A stretch of DNA of 64,000 nt. Origin: Diphasiastrum complanatum. Its lineage: Eukaryota > Streptophyta > Lycopodiopsida > Lycopodiales > Lycopodiaceae. The stretch is from contig CM055105.1 in assembly GCA_029204225.1 (NCBI GenBank), positions 12,228,224 to 12,292,223 of the forward strand. The letters are read 5' to 3'. Positions 1 through 10,616 of this stretch are shown piece by piece. Position 1 is the stretch's first letter; each line of letters begins with the position of its first letter. The translations under genes and the position numbers were made by a program. A model generated the notes under the pieces. It saw only the letters and a program-made list of their open reading frames with translations, was not told the origin of the DNA and did no database searches.

Positions 1-1560
1 TCTGTCTTTTTTGTCTCTCTATTTTTTGTAGATCGGAGACATTGTGGAGGCCAGCTCGTGCGGATGAGTCCCAGGCATGGTGTCTATAGCTTTGGGAAAA
101 TGCAAAGAGTTTCATGGCCAGTTCTCGGAGATCAGTGCCTCTCTAGCACCCCGCGCAGGCAGTTGATTGAACTACTCAAAATTACGAAGGCATCAATTGT
201 TTACAAAGCAATGATGAGGTGAATAGCTCTCAAACTTTTTGCCTACAAAAAATTTCTGATCACTTGCACTTCTGTGCCAAAATTCACACACATTTCTATT
301 GATATGAGTGCACTGCTGTTGAAAGTCAATCTCATTTTGTGGCAGTGACGAAGCCACTTTCTTGGCAGAATATGAGCACACTTCTACTGACCTTTGTTGT
401 CGTCAGAATATCATTGTTGAAGAATCATCTGATTCTGATACAATAGAAGCATCAATGCTCATTATGAATTTGCCAATAGACATTACTATCTCATCTGAAG
501 AGGCTGAGTTGATCGATTCTGTGCTGAATTGATTTGATCAAGAATCCATATATACAGAAAAACGTAAAAGGGATGATCGTGAATGACAAATAACAGCGTG
601 TCTTTCTCTTTCTGTTTTGTATTTTGTTTAGTGTATTTTCGTGAGGAATGATATACGGTCCGGGACAGAGGGCTCGAGCTCGCCTCCCCAAAAACTCGTA
701 ACGGGCCCCTATGGGGCCCGTTATCTATACATTGATCTCTGACCAAATAAGCATTCCATATTCTATAAGAAGCGTTAGTGCTCGTAAAAAAGTTTTAAAC
801 CAATCTTATAAAAAACTCACAAACCTATTACGAAATCTATAAAAGGTTAAAATGAATTCTTAAAACCTAAGATTCATAACTAAAATCAGTGGATTTTGAG
901 CCATATAGCAAACCTGTAAATCTAAACTGAGCGATGAAAAATGAATTTCAACAATTGGGTTGTTTGTATTTGTCGGTTTTTCATGAGCACTGCTAACCAA
1001 TTGAGCCGTTCATGTGCCCCTACATGGCAAGAGGCCCATGCCACCTCAATGACACATGTTAGCAACTTAAGGTGTGTGAAAGGGAGAGACGTCCCTTGTT
1101 TTGAAAATGGACCCATGATGGAACTTCAAGTTTATTTAAGGGCTTCTTAGGCACTCCAATATGAGAGCAACGTTATTACTTGTTACTTGGGAAGGATTCT
1201 AGCCTGAGCCTTTCATTCTATGAATGAGGTTTATATATAAGCATCCCCATGAAGGGATAACCCATTCTGATCATATGCTTTAAACTAATGTGCCACTGTG
1301 TGATAAGTTAAGAATCAACTTATTTTTAAACGATCATTTTTTATCATTTGAACTTTTATTTATTTTAAGCTAAAATTTGTGTTAATATCAAAGATCACCT
1401 TGTTTCTATATGCGAAAGTGCAGTCCAAAGCTCCAATTAAAAACCTTCATAGTAAAACAAAGGCAAAAAGACAATTATGGCTCCCACGGGGAAACCATGA
1501 AACTTTGTCTTCCATCATATGAATATATATGGATTCCATGGTTATGTTTCAAGTGGCTTT
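1..1560. other. Unidentified non-coding stretch
   Basis: No coding region with a recognisable domain was found on either strand; the open frames here are short and have no family motif. The only clear local structure is a GC-rich inverted repeat at 699-723, listed separately. The segment may be intergenic DNA or strongly decayed transposon. Confidence 0.4.
699..723. repeat. Perfect 11-bp-arm inverted repeat
   Basis: The arms 699-709 (taacgggcccc) and 713-723 are exact reverse complements around a 3-base loop (tat). It is GC-rich inside AT-rich DNA. It could fold as a hairpin on either strand; no T-run follows, and no function is claimed. Confidence 0.7.
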
Positions 1561-1569
1561 TTTCTTTAG

Positions 1570-1696
<127 letters not shown>

Positions 1697-1920
1697 CATT
1701 TCTTATCTCAACTTCTAGGATCTCATCCTGATCTAGACGTGCACATCCAAGAACTAAGCTAACATCTCGAATGTCAAAACAAATGGTTCTAGGATGTTCG
1801 GGGAATTAACTTTGCTAGAGCATCCGGGAAGTGCATGCTTTTAGACATGCATGTGTTTGACAAGGCTTGTACTTCCCATTATGAATGCCCATTCTCTGGG
1901 TGCAACATAGAATGCATGTG

Positions 1921-1921
<1 letters not shown>

Positions 1922-2015
<94 letters not shown>
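1922..2015. repeat. (GA)n microsatellite, about 94 bp
   Basis: Second uninterrupted GA array of the cluster. The flanks differ from those of the first and third arrays, so the three are probably not copies of one duplicated segment. Confidence 0.97.
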
Positions 2016-2017
<2 letters not shown>

Positions 2018-2028
2018 GTGCAAATATA

Positions 2029-2412
<384 letters not shown>

Positions 2413-2628
2413 TTGGTGTGGCCACATGGAGCAATTTTTTCTTAGACTTGGAAAGTGTACCGCTTTCGGATGTGGAGAGTCCATAATCAACTTTTGGTTG
2501 TGCTACTATTAACCTATCATTTGAACTCTTTGTAAACCTAACACAATATGGGTCACAAATATGCTACGTGCACGTGCTCACAACTACCCGTGTAAGCTTA
2601 CTCACGCGACACTTCTTAAATTCTTCTA

Positions 2629-4155
2629 GGCTGAAGCTATTTCCACTACAACATATATTCAAAATAGATGCTCGATTAAAGGGTTCTTAGACAAAACACC
2701 TTATGAAGTTTGGACAGGTTCCAAACCTTCACTATCGAACCTTAGAGATTTCGAGTGTATTGCCTATGCGCAGATACTGTAGGAGATAAAACAAGAAGTT
2801 GGACTCTCACAATATCAAATACATTTTCATTGGTTACACAACTTCAGATAAAGTTTATAGGTTGTAGGATCACATTGATCAGAAAATATTCACCAGCCGA
2901 GATATCGTCTTTATCGAAGATTAGTTTACCGATCTCAAAGGAAAGGGAAAATCTCAGACAATCAAACTATCGAAGACTCCTACTTTCGACTCGACTATTC
3001 CTATCGAAGGTCCAAATGCCTCGATTTCAAGCGAATAACTCATCAATAGCGAATCAAAAAAAAAATTTACAACTCAACAACAACAAGACTAAAGAAATCA
3101 TTATAAGCCTCATTCATCTCCCAAAAGATCAACAAGATCACAAACCACCTAATAGGTATATTGATGAATCTGTTGTTATCTCATTTGAGAGCCAACTATG
3201 GTTGAAGAAGAACTTAGTCAGTCTAACTTCGATCTGTGGAGACAAGATATGAAAAGAGAGTATTCATCTCTCATAAAAAACCAGACTTGGACTATTGTCG
3301 TATTACTTGCCATCAGAAATACAGTTGATTACAAATGGATAATCAAGATCAAATCTACAAAGCTGATGCAAACGATCGAAAGAAACCTCGACTTGTCACA
3401 CGAGGATTTTCACAAATCCCAAATATCGACTATACTGAGACTTTCAGTCTAGTAGCAAAGCATTTTTCATTCAGACTTCTACTATCATAAGCTACTACAA
3501 CGAATCTGAAGATACATCAAATGGATGTATAGATAGCATATATGAATGGAGTTATCGAAGAAGATATTTACATGACACAGTTCAAATATTATCTAATCAA
3601 CGATAAAGAGAATCAGATATGTACACTCCACATATCACTTTACGGCCTAAAGCAATCTATTAGAGCTTGGGTTCAGAGGATCAACACTTTTTTTATTGAT
3701 TATGGTTATAACCCAAGCACTTCATATTCGAATGTCTACTTTAAGTCAGTGCAAAATTCATTTATTATTATTGGCTAATCCTGGTATTATCACATTGGAA
3801 AGCTCTTATAAGAATTATGAGATACATTCCAATTACTATGGACCAAGGAATATGTTATGGAGCAGTTGACAACGACAAACTCAACATATTCAATGGTTAT
3901 TCAGATGCAAGTTGGGCAGGAATGTAGACACTCATATATCCACATCTAAATTTACATTCTTTCTCAATGGTGGTCCAATTTCATGGAACAGTCTTCAGCA
4001 ATTCTATCTTCTACATAATTAGAGTATATCACTACCTCTCAAGTGACAAAGGAAGTAGTGTGATTGCAGAACTTACTGTCGGATATTTGTCTAAAACCAT
4101 AATGCTCCAACAATTGTCTATTGTAATAATCAAAGTGCAAAGTAGCAAAGGTTGA
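2629..4155 (+). pseudogene. Ty1/copia pol remnant (integrase tail, RT, RNase H)
   Basis: Decayed copia polyprotein read in several frames. From 2629 the integrase end is visible (a KTPYEVW motif near 2690), followed by the post-integrase FIGY and FTSRDIVF signatures near 2830-2930. The RT start lies at 3198-3452 (a YKWI motif) and the middle RT at 3542-3778 (NGVIEEDIYM, then YGLKQS). The YVDD catalytic segment is missing: sequence passes from about 3776 straight into RNase H-like sequence (an ISWNSLQQ motif near 3980). Many stops and frameshifts make it non-functional. The order integrase before RT defines copia. No LTR of this copy was identified. Confidence 0.8.
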
Positions 4156-4189
4156 AATATGAAGAAGTGCATGTCAAACCTCTAGATAG

Positions 4190-5022
4190 GAGATGCTCAT
4201 TGAAGTGGCTATACCAAGCACATGGGGTGCTCGCTTCAATCCATACAAGGCTTTCTTCAACTTGCATACCTTAATTTATCCATGACCTATATCACAAAAC
4301 CACTAGGTTGTTCCATGGACACTTCTTCTTCAAGCTTAGCATTCAGAAAAATAGACTTTACATCCATTTAATGTAGATTCCATCCAAATAGTGCCTCTAA
4401 GACAATCACCATGCGAAGTGTGTTCCACTTGGCCACATGAGCGAAGGCCTCTTTGTAGTCAATGCCCTTACTCTGCGCATAGCCCTTCACTACAAGCTTT
4501 GGTTTATGTTTTGCAATGGTTCCATCGTCATTCGACATTGTACTTTGTCATGTATACCCATTTGTTGCCAATGGCTCTCTTGCCTTTTGGAAGATCCACT
4601 ATCTCCCAAATGTCATGCTGTTTGATAGAATCAATCTCTTCTTGCATTGCTTTTTGCCATGTCTCTTTATCCTTGGCCTCCTCCAAGCAAGAGAGTTCAG
4701 TAGATGAAATGATGTTGCTCATGAGTGCGAGATTTACCTGAAACATGTCAAGTTCAGCCTTCTCTCTCGTGAACGCCGTAGTTGTCCCTCCTTGCTAGAC
4801 TTAGCAACTTTTCCTTCTTTGTCACTCATGAGCTTCATATACCACTTAGGTAATATCCGTTGAGGTGATCCACTACGAGGTGAATAGGAATCCCAAGGTG
4901 CATCCTCTTTCTTCCTTTTATCACCTACAACCTCGATCTTTTTTTATCCAATAGGTTTGTTTCTCACTCTCCATCTTATCTCCACAATGGGAGGAGTACC
5001 ACGTCCCTCATCATCGTTCTGA
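4190..5022 (-). pseudogene. Ty1/copia RT remnant, minus strand
   Basis: On the minus strand the frame at 4528-4746 encodes the start of a copia RT: a KAMQEEIDSI motif, then IWEIVDLPKGK and GNKWVY. The RT continues leftward in shifted frames to about 4190 (a KALYGLKRAP motif near 4240). To the right, at 4750-5022, is the hydrophilic linker between integrase and RT. It ends abruptly on both sides, against the plus-strand copia remnant on the left and a plus-strand gag scrap on the right. Confidence 0.8.
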
Positions 5023-5062
5023 TTGTCTTCATGTGGTGGTGGAGTTGCTTCATCCTCATTGA

Positions 5063-5224
5063 GAAATTTTACGACTCTATTATCGAGTCTTTCTGAAGCC
5101 TATGAAAATTGGGTCATAATAATTTCGACCCAGGAGCAAATTACTCTATCAAAAGCAATTTCAATGCTTCTACAAGAGGAAATTATAAAATCTGCATCCT
5201 CCTCAGATTTAGGGTTGGATTGAT
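5063..5224 (+). pseudogene. Scrap of copia gag (UBN2-like)
   Basis: About 50 codons resemble the middle of a copia gag: LLSSLSEAYENWV, then a conserved helix ending in LLQEEI. Start, zinc knuckle and protease are absent. It lies directly before the truncated 5' LTR of gypsy element A. Assignment rests on motif resemblance only. Confidence 0.5.
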
Positions 5225-5279
5225 AAGCTCTATATTCAAAAAATCAGAAGTTCCAATCCAACTGCAAAACTTTAAAATT

Positions 5280-5808
5280 TAAGTTAGTGTAAGTACACAA
5301 TTTAATTAGCTTTAAGTTTGGACTTAAGCTTAGGCCCACCGCTCTTTCCATATATGGGATTGAATTTGGGCCTCCAACAACACTTGTACAAGCTATTGGA
5401 TTGTTTTGCTTACTTGTGTTCACCATTGGTGATAGAATACCTTTTGGTAGGTGCTCGAGCCCCACTAGGCTTTCCCATTGGTTTATGTTTTATGGTGAAT
5501 GTGTTTATGGGATTATTCTCTCTCTCTCACCTTGTCATCTATTCCCTCAGTGGAGTCAGTTAGTGTTGATTATTTCTTATGTAGGAAATCACTAGTTGTG
5601 AGACCGCCACAATGAACTATGTCATTTTTAATTTGTTACCACTCCTAGTAGGGAGACCGCCTTAGAAAAGTTCTAGGTAACCAATAGAGAACTATGATTT
5701 GAGTGGATCTTACTCGTACTTACGCTACGCAATGACTTTAGGATCATTTCTGACCCTGTTAGTTGGAAGTCCGCCATAATAGAACTTAGCAAAGAAACTA
5801 AAAGTACA
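5280..5808 (+). repeat. 5' LTR of gypsy element A, truncated
   Basis: It matches 19903-20481 along its whole length, with substitutions and two short deletions near 5326 and 5403. The first roughly 220 bases of the 3' LTR have no counterpart here, so the 5' end has been lost. It ends in aaagtaca, followed after four bases by the primer site. Confidence 0.88.
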
Positions 5809-5812
5809 ATAT

Positions 5813-5826
5813 TGGCGCCATTGCCA
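5813..5826 (+). promoter_or_regulatory. Primer binding site of gypsy element A
   Basis: The sequence tggcgccattgcca lies four bases after the LTR end. It resembles the TGGCGCC-type primer sites of plant Ty3/gypsy elements, with one apparent change inside. Matching it to a particular tRNA needs a comparison I cannot run. Confidence 0.65.
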
Positions 5827-7016
5827 CTCATTTCATTACTTCTACTGCTTATTTGTCCTTGCCTTTCCATTAGTTTTTCTTCCTTCTCTCATTCATCTTG
5901 TTTCAATCCTTTTTACAGATCCCTCTCCCATTGAAACTACCGTACTACCTCATTTCGGATAGGGGGAAGAACCAAAGAACTTGGTTTTTAAGTATTTTTT
6001 TGAAAAGTAATTTTTTATGATTTTGGTTGAGTTTTTGAATGAAACCTCACCAACAAAAATCGCCCACTTGCACAAAACCTGAACATAACATAAACTTTCT
6101 GAATATCCCTTGTGCGAGTTTCTGTAAGGCCAAAAATTGGACCAATCAGAGGTTTTGGCCTGTTCTTTGATAACGATCACACACCAAATCACCTCAGATA
6201 AACTCGCCCATTATCAGGATACAGATTTCACAGTGTCAAATCCATCAGTACCATGTGCGAGTTCTTTGGAGCTCATCCTTGTCAAAAAACATCACCCCAA
6301 AAAATTTTAAAAAAATATTCAAAACCAAACTCATCCACTGTCATTATGGCTAAAAACCTAGTTGCTCGAGTTCCTAATGACCTGTGCAAATTCCTTCCAG
6401 TAAGAAAAGTTTGAATTTTGAACAGCCAATGCTATTTTTGCCACTTTTGGTCAAACCAACCTCGCACACATGCTGAAGACCATAACTGAAATTCGTCCAT
6501 GCTATTTCTAGATTCCTCAGCAAAAGTACAACTCATCCATACCTTGTGCAAGTTTTTGCTGATAGGAAAAACTCATTCTGTGTGACATTGAGTGATTCTT
6601 TCCATAAATAAAACTCGCACATCTATTTGTACTTCTTTTCAAAACTCGGACATAGCTTGAAGAACTCGCCCATAGTGAAAAACATCTGTCAGAGGGATGA
6701 AATCAAAAAAAAATTGAAATTTTTTCTTGCCTGATCCACAAGGACCTTGATATTTTATTAAAATATTGAGGTTCAGAATTCGCACACTACACCCTTGACG
6801 GAGTCAACTATTTTATGAGACATTAGAAGTCTGTGCGAGTTTTGGTTCATTCTATGAACCAAGAAATTCCAGAGAAGTGCCAGTTTTACCCTATATAGTT
6901 GTTCACCACCGTCTGTGTGTGTCTGTTATGATATTAGTCTCTGCCATTGCATTCTTGTCTTATTACTGAAATTCTACAGTAATATCACCTTGGCGAGATG
7001 ACTGATTATTGTCGAC
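5827..7016 (+). other. Untranslated leader of gypsy element A
   Basis: About 1.2 kb between primer site and gag start with no coding frame of note. Its striking property is a recurring degenerate 10-mer, aactcgcaca, and its exact reverse complement tgtgcgagtt. Both orientations alternate irregularly from about 6055 to 6845. The leader RNA could therefore form several stems. Confidence 0.6.
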
Positions 7017-7273
7017 ATGAGTAAGGACCCTGAAGGTCCCCCTGCTCCACGAATCGAACGACGAATCCCTAGGATCAATGCCCCGAAATATGATGGAGGA
7101 TCCGACCCAATCAGAGTCCTCCAAGATTTTGAAAATGCCTATAGATTCTATGGTGATAGAACGAAAAATTACGTTTTTTTCCGATGACATTACTTGGGGA
7201 TTCTAAGGAATGGTATCTTAATCTCGAAGAATTTGATATAGTTTCTCGGGAAACCCTTACTACCGCCCTAACC
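7017..7273 (+). pseudogene. gag of gypsy element A, N-terminal part (interrupted)
   Basis: The frame opens at ATG 7017; an earlier ATG at 6999 stops within nine codons. The first 50 residues are basic and Pro-rich, then follows an APKYDGGSDP motif and DFENAYRFYG, typical of the start of gypsy capsid. A frameshift occurs in a run of T near 7175, and the next frame reads LLGDSKEWYL, the usual capsid continuation. Coding is interrupted at 7273 by element B and resumes after 12426 in the matching frame. Capsid packages the element RNA. Confidence 0.75.
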
Positions 7274-8087
7274 TGTAAAATTGTATAGACCAAATTGACC
7301 AAGAAATAAAGGCTATCCAGTCTTCCATTCATTTTGTATGAAACGTATTTTGAATGTTAGAGCTTATTACTCTAACTGATGAATTATGAGTGCAGGTATC
7401 ATTACCCGAAGACAAGAAATAAAACTGTAGAGCAATGCTAACAATTTGATATGCAGGTTCTAGAAATAGAATCTAATGATGAACCATTTTATGGTATGAC
7501 TCCTAACCTTTTCTTAAGGGTATGTGCAGATATTACGAAGAGTACCTGAAGAATGAATCTAAAGAAGCTTCTTAAAGCTTAAAGACGGTACCTGAAGAAG
7601 GCTCAATCGAGTCTATAAAGAAGGCTCACTCGAGTCTATAAAGACTGGGAGAAGAAACCAAAGGACTGATCACCCTTTGTGTCACACTCCACTATGATTG
7701 CGGATGGGCATAGGAATTGATGAAAATTATGCAAGGTAAGATGGACATATACAAAACCTTTCCTATGTTGTGAAAAACACTTGGATGAATCCCAATGTTG
7801 TAAACAAATAAATATTCAACTTGAAAGTGGCTAACATTAAATGTTAAGCTACCTATCTTCCATCCTTATCCATATGTAACTTACCTACTTTTTCACATGG
7901 CTTGAAAGCCATAGGACACCTAGGAAAATGTGCCCTCCTACTCCTCCCCTTTTGCTCTAACTAATGGATAAACACTCTCTCACACCCATACACCTCACCC
8001 TCTCACTTTACTTATCCTAGAGTCTCCCTTACACCTCTCACACTCATTTTGGACACCTCAGCCACTCCCTAAAACCTACATATTCCC

Positions 8088-8095
8088 TATAAAAG
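8088..8095 (+). promoter_or_regulatory. TATA box in LTR of element B
   Basis: TATAAAAG preceded by C-rich DNA and followed by a pyrimidine-rich stretch. It is conserved at 11472-11479 in the other LTR, which supports it as the core promoter of the LTR. Confidence 0.6.
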
Positions 8096-8339
8096 GACTA
8101 ACTCGCTCCTCCCCATCTCCCATTCATTTTTGCTTTGCCTCTTGCTTTTGCTTCTATGTGTGTAGGTGCTTGGAAGAAAGCTTGGAGCTATGGCTTGAGG
8201 AGGATCTGTCGAGCTTGGATTGGAATCATTTTTGGAACCACTTACACACACACTCACTTTCTCCTACCTCTTTCATCTCTCTCTCTCTCTCCCTCCCTTT
8301 TCTCTAAAACTCTCACACCATCTATAAGACTGATGGCCA

Positions 8340-8660
8340 TACATGTCACACCACCCATGACTTGATGGTCATGCATGTCATCACATCCATATTTTGATGG
8401 CTTTGCATGTCACACCACCCATGACTTGATGGCTTTGCATGTCACATCATCCATAGCTTAATGGTGATGCATGTTTGATTTGGGAGTTGCATGTCTGATT
8501 GGAATTTGCATGTCTGATTTGAGAGCTTGCATGTCTGATTTGGGAACTTGCATGTATGATTTGAAGCTTGCATATCAGATTGGATTCATGCATGTCATGC
8601 CTCCTGATGTCAAATGCCTATGCATGCTCAGTTATTGATCATTAAATCTTTGCATGTCAT
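8340..8660. repeat. TGCATG-rich minisatellite in LTR of element B
   Basis: Imperfect tandem units of about 30-35 bases, each with a GCATGT core and spacers such as cacaccacccatgacttgatgg. About eleven TGCATG words occur here. The other LTR carries the same array (11727-12075) with a different number and order of units, showing expansion or loss since insertion. Confidence 0.8.
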
Positions 8661-8689
8661 TAGAAACCACTTTTCTTGGTCCATACCCA

Positions 8690-9610
8690 ATAGACCTCCC
8701 TATAGGGCAAGCCATTCTCAACAAGAATAAATTTCTAAGCAAATTAATGATTTGTTAGAGAAAGGCCTTATAAAACCCAGTAACTCCCCCTATTGCTCTC
8801 ATGTACTTTTAGTACAAAAGAAAGATGGGAGTTTTAGGATGTGTGTCGACTATCGAGCTTTAAACAAGATTACATTTAAGAATCGTTTTGCTATTCCAAG
8901 AATAGATGACATTATGGATAGGATAAATGGATCTTGTATCTTTAGTAGAATTGATTTGACAAGTGAACACCACTAGATCAGAGTAGCACCCAAAGATGTC
9001 CATAAAACTGCTTTCAAGACTAACTTTGGCCTTTATGAATTTTTAGTGGTTCCATTTGGTTTCACTAATGCTCCCGCAACATTCAATAGAATGATGGAAC
9101 GAATCTTTCGACCTCATTGACGATTTGTAGGAACAGTCTTTGATGATATCTTAGTCTTCAGTGCAAACGAAGAAGAATATAAAAGACATCTAGATATTGT
9201 CTTTAGGACTCTACAAGAAAACTCACTTCTCATAAAAGGCAAGAAAAGCGAATTCTTTCTAGAAAATATACACTTTCTAGGACATATGATTTCTAAGGAA
9301 GGAATCCAAATGGACCCTTCAAATATTAAAGCCATACAAGACTGGCCTAAACCAAGAAATATTTATGAAGTTCGGTCTTTCCTAGGCTTATGTTCCTATT
9401 ATAGAAAGTTTATTCGCCATTTTGCTCATATAGCCTCACCACTACATGAACTCACTAAGAAGAGGGTAAAATTTCATTGGTATAAGAAAGAGCAGAATGC
9501 CTTTCATACTTTGAAGCATGCACTTACCAGTGGACCTATTCTTATCATTCCCGACCTTCATAAGCCTTTCTTTGTGGAAGTGGAGGCAAGTTTAGCCTGT
9601 ATTGGGAGTC
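8690..9610 (+). pseudogene. Gypsy RT and RNase H remnant (element B)
   Basis: The frame starts within RT, with motifs in the usual order: EKGLIKPSNSP near 8757, LVQKKDGSFRMCVDYRALN near 8810-8865, and FSRIDL near 8940. A catalytic F-x-D-D box (VFDDILVFS) lies near 9135 and the end of RT (FLGHMISKEGI) near 9275. RNase H follows (SFLGLCSYYRKFI near 9380) and stops being readable near 9600. In-frame stops at about 8974 and 9118 and the missing upstream part make it non-functional. RT copies the element RNA to DNA; RNase H removes the template. Confidence 0.92.
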
Positions 9611-9619
9611 TTAAACCAA

Positions 9620-9994
9620 GAAGGTCATGAAGGAGAACTAGTTCTCCTAAAATTTGAAAAGAAAAGGCTCAAGAAAAAGAAGGGCAGCATGAAACTCTGC
9701 CCAAAACTAGCCCAAAAGTATTATGGACCTTTTAAAGTCAAGAAAGTAATCAATGAGATTACATGTGAGCTTGACTTGCCTATTACTTGGAAAATCCATA
9801 ACAAATTCCATGGAAGCTTGCTAAAGAAATTCGATGGTCCAGAACCAGAAGGATTTACAGATTCCGAACTTCTAGAAGTTCAAGGAACCGAAGAAATCCT
9901 TCAACCTGAGCAGATCTTGTTACAGTGGCGCCGGGAGCGGCTGGGGTGCTGCTGGCGCCGGGGACAATGTTGGCGCCGCCGGCGCCGGAAGTAA
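9620..9994 (+). pseudogene. Gypsy integrase C-terminus (element B)
   Basis: A deletion joins RNase H to the last part of pol. The frame reads a basic stretch, then the C-terminal integrase motif AQKYYGPFKV near 9710 and a WKIHNKFHGSLLK motif near 9790. It ends with an Arg-rich tail encoded by unusually GC-rich DNA with several GGCGCC words (9926-9990). The zinc and catalytic domains of integrase are absent. No chromodomain motif is visible in the tail. Confidence 0.8.
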
Positions 9995-10616
9995 AGCTTG
10001 TAGGCGTAACTTTACGACATCCACCCGACCTTTATAAAATCTGATGTCCTCATCAGATGTCAGGTTAAAGTGAAGGTGTCTCCCAAAAATTAACTATACA
10101 TTTGAGCTACTTGGCACAGTACTCAATTTACTGGCCACTTTTTATTAACATTGAAGCTGGCACGCCACAAGTCGGAGGCTCAGCTCTTTGTATTGAAAAA
10201 TTACTTAACTTTGAAAATATCACTTTGTCTGGGAAACGCGTAGATTTTATATTGCTTTCGTAAAACCCAAGAACCTTATTGACTGGTGACAAAGGCCTTT
10301 CTGTGAGATAGTCCTGCCGAAGGACCTTTGCCTGGCCGTGCCCATACAGATCGATCACAGGATCGGCCCACAGAGAACACCCCTCCAACTATCTGTGCTT
10401 TCACCATTAAGCAGCACATTGCCTCGGTCACGCCCCACCACTTTTTGCTCGATAGCCCTTGAGAATAACTTCTACATTATACCTCCTCAAATTTAAGAAC
10501 TATCCTACTACGGATGCAAGATGGATGGAAGAAGAATTCTTCCAAGAGTATCCAGAAATTTTGAATTTTTATTTGAGAAATGTCCGTTGAGGACAACGCT
10601 TAATGTGTCGGAGGGG
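9995..10616 (+). other. Non-coding 3' internal region of element B
   Basis: About 620 bases between the end of pol and the 3' LTR without a domain. A short purine-rich stretch (ggagggg, 10610-10616) directly before the LTR is a candidate polypurine tract, although shorter than usual. Confidence 0.5.

Larger units (their letters stand above)
7274..8680 (+). repeat. 5' LTR of gypsy element B, 3'-truncated
   Basis: It aligns with 10617-12097, with several repeat-unit gains and losses. At 8681 the sequence leaves the LTR and enters RT coding sequence directly, so one deletion removed the LTR end, primer site, gag and protease. It contains a TATA box (8088-8095) and the TGCATG-rich array at 8340-8660. 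Confidence 0.9.
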
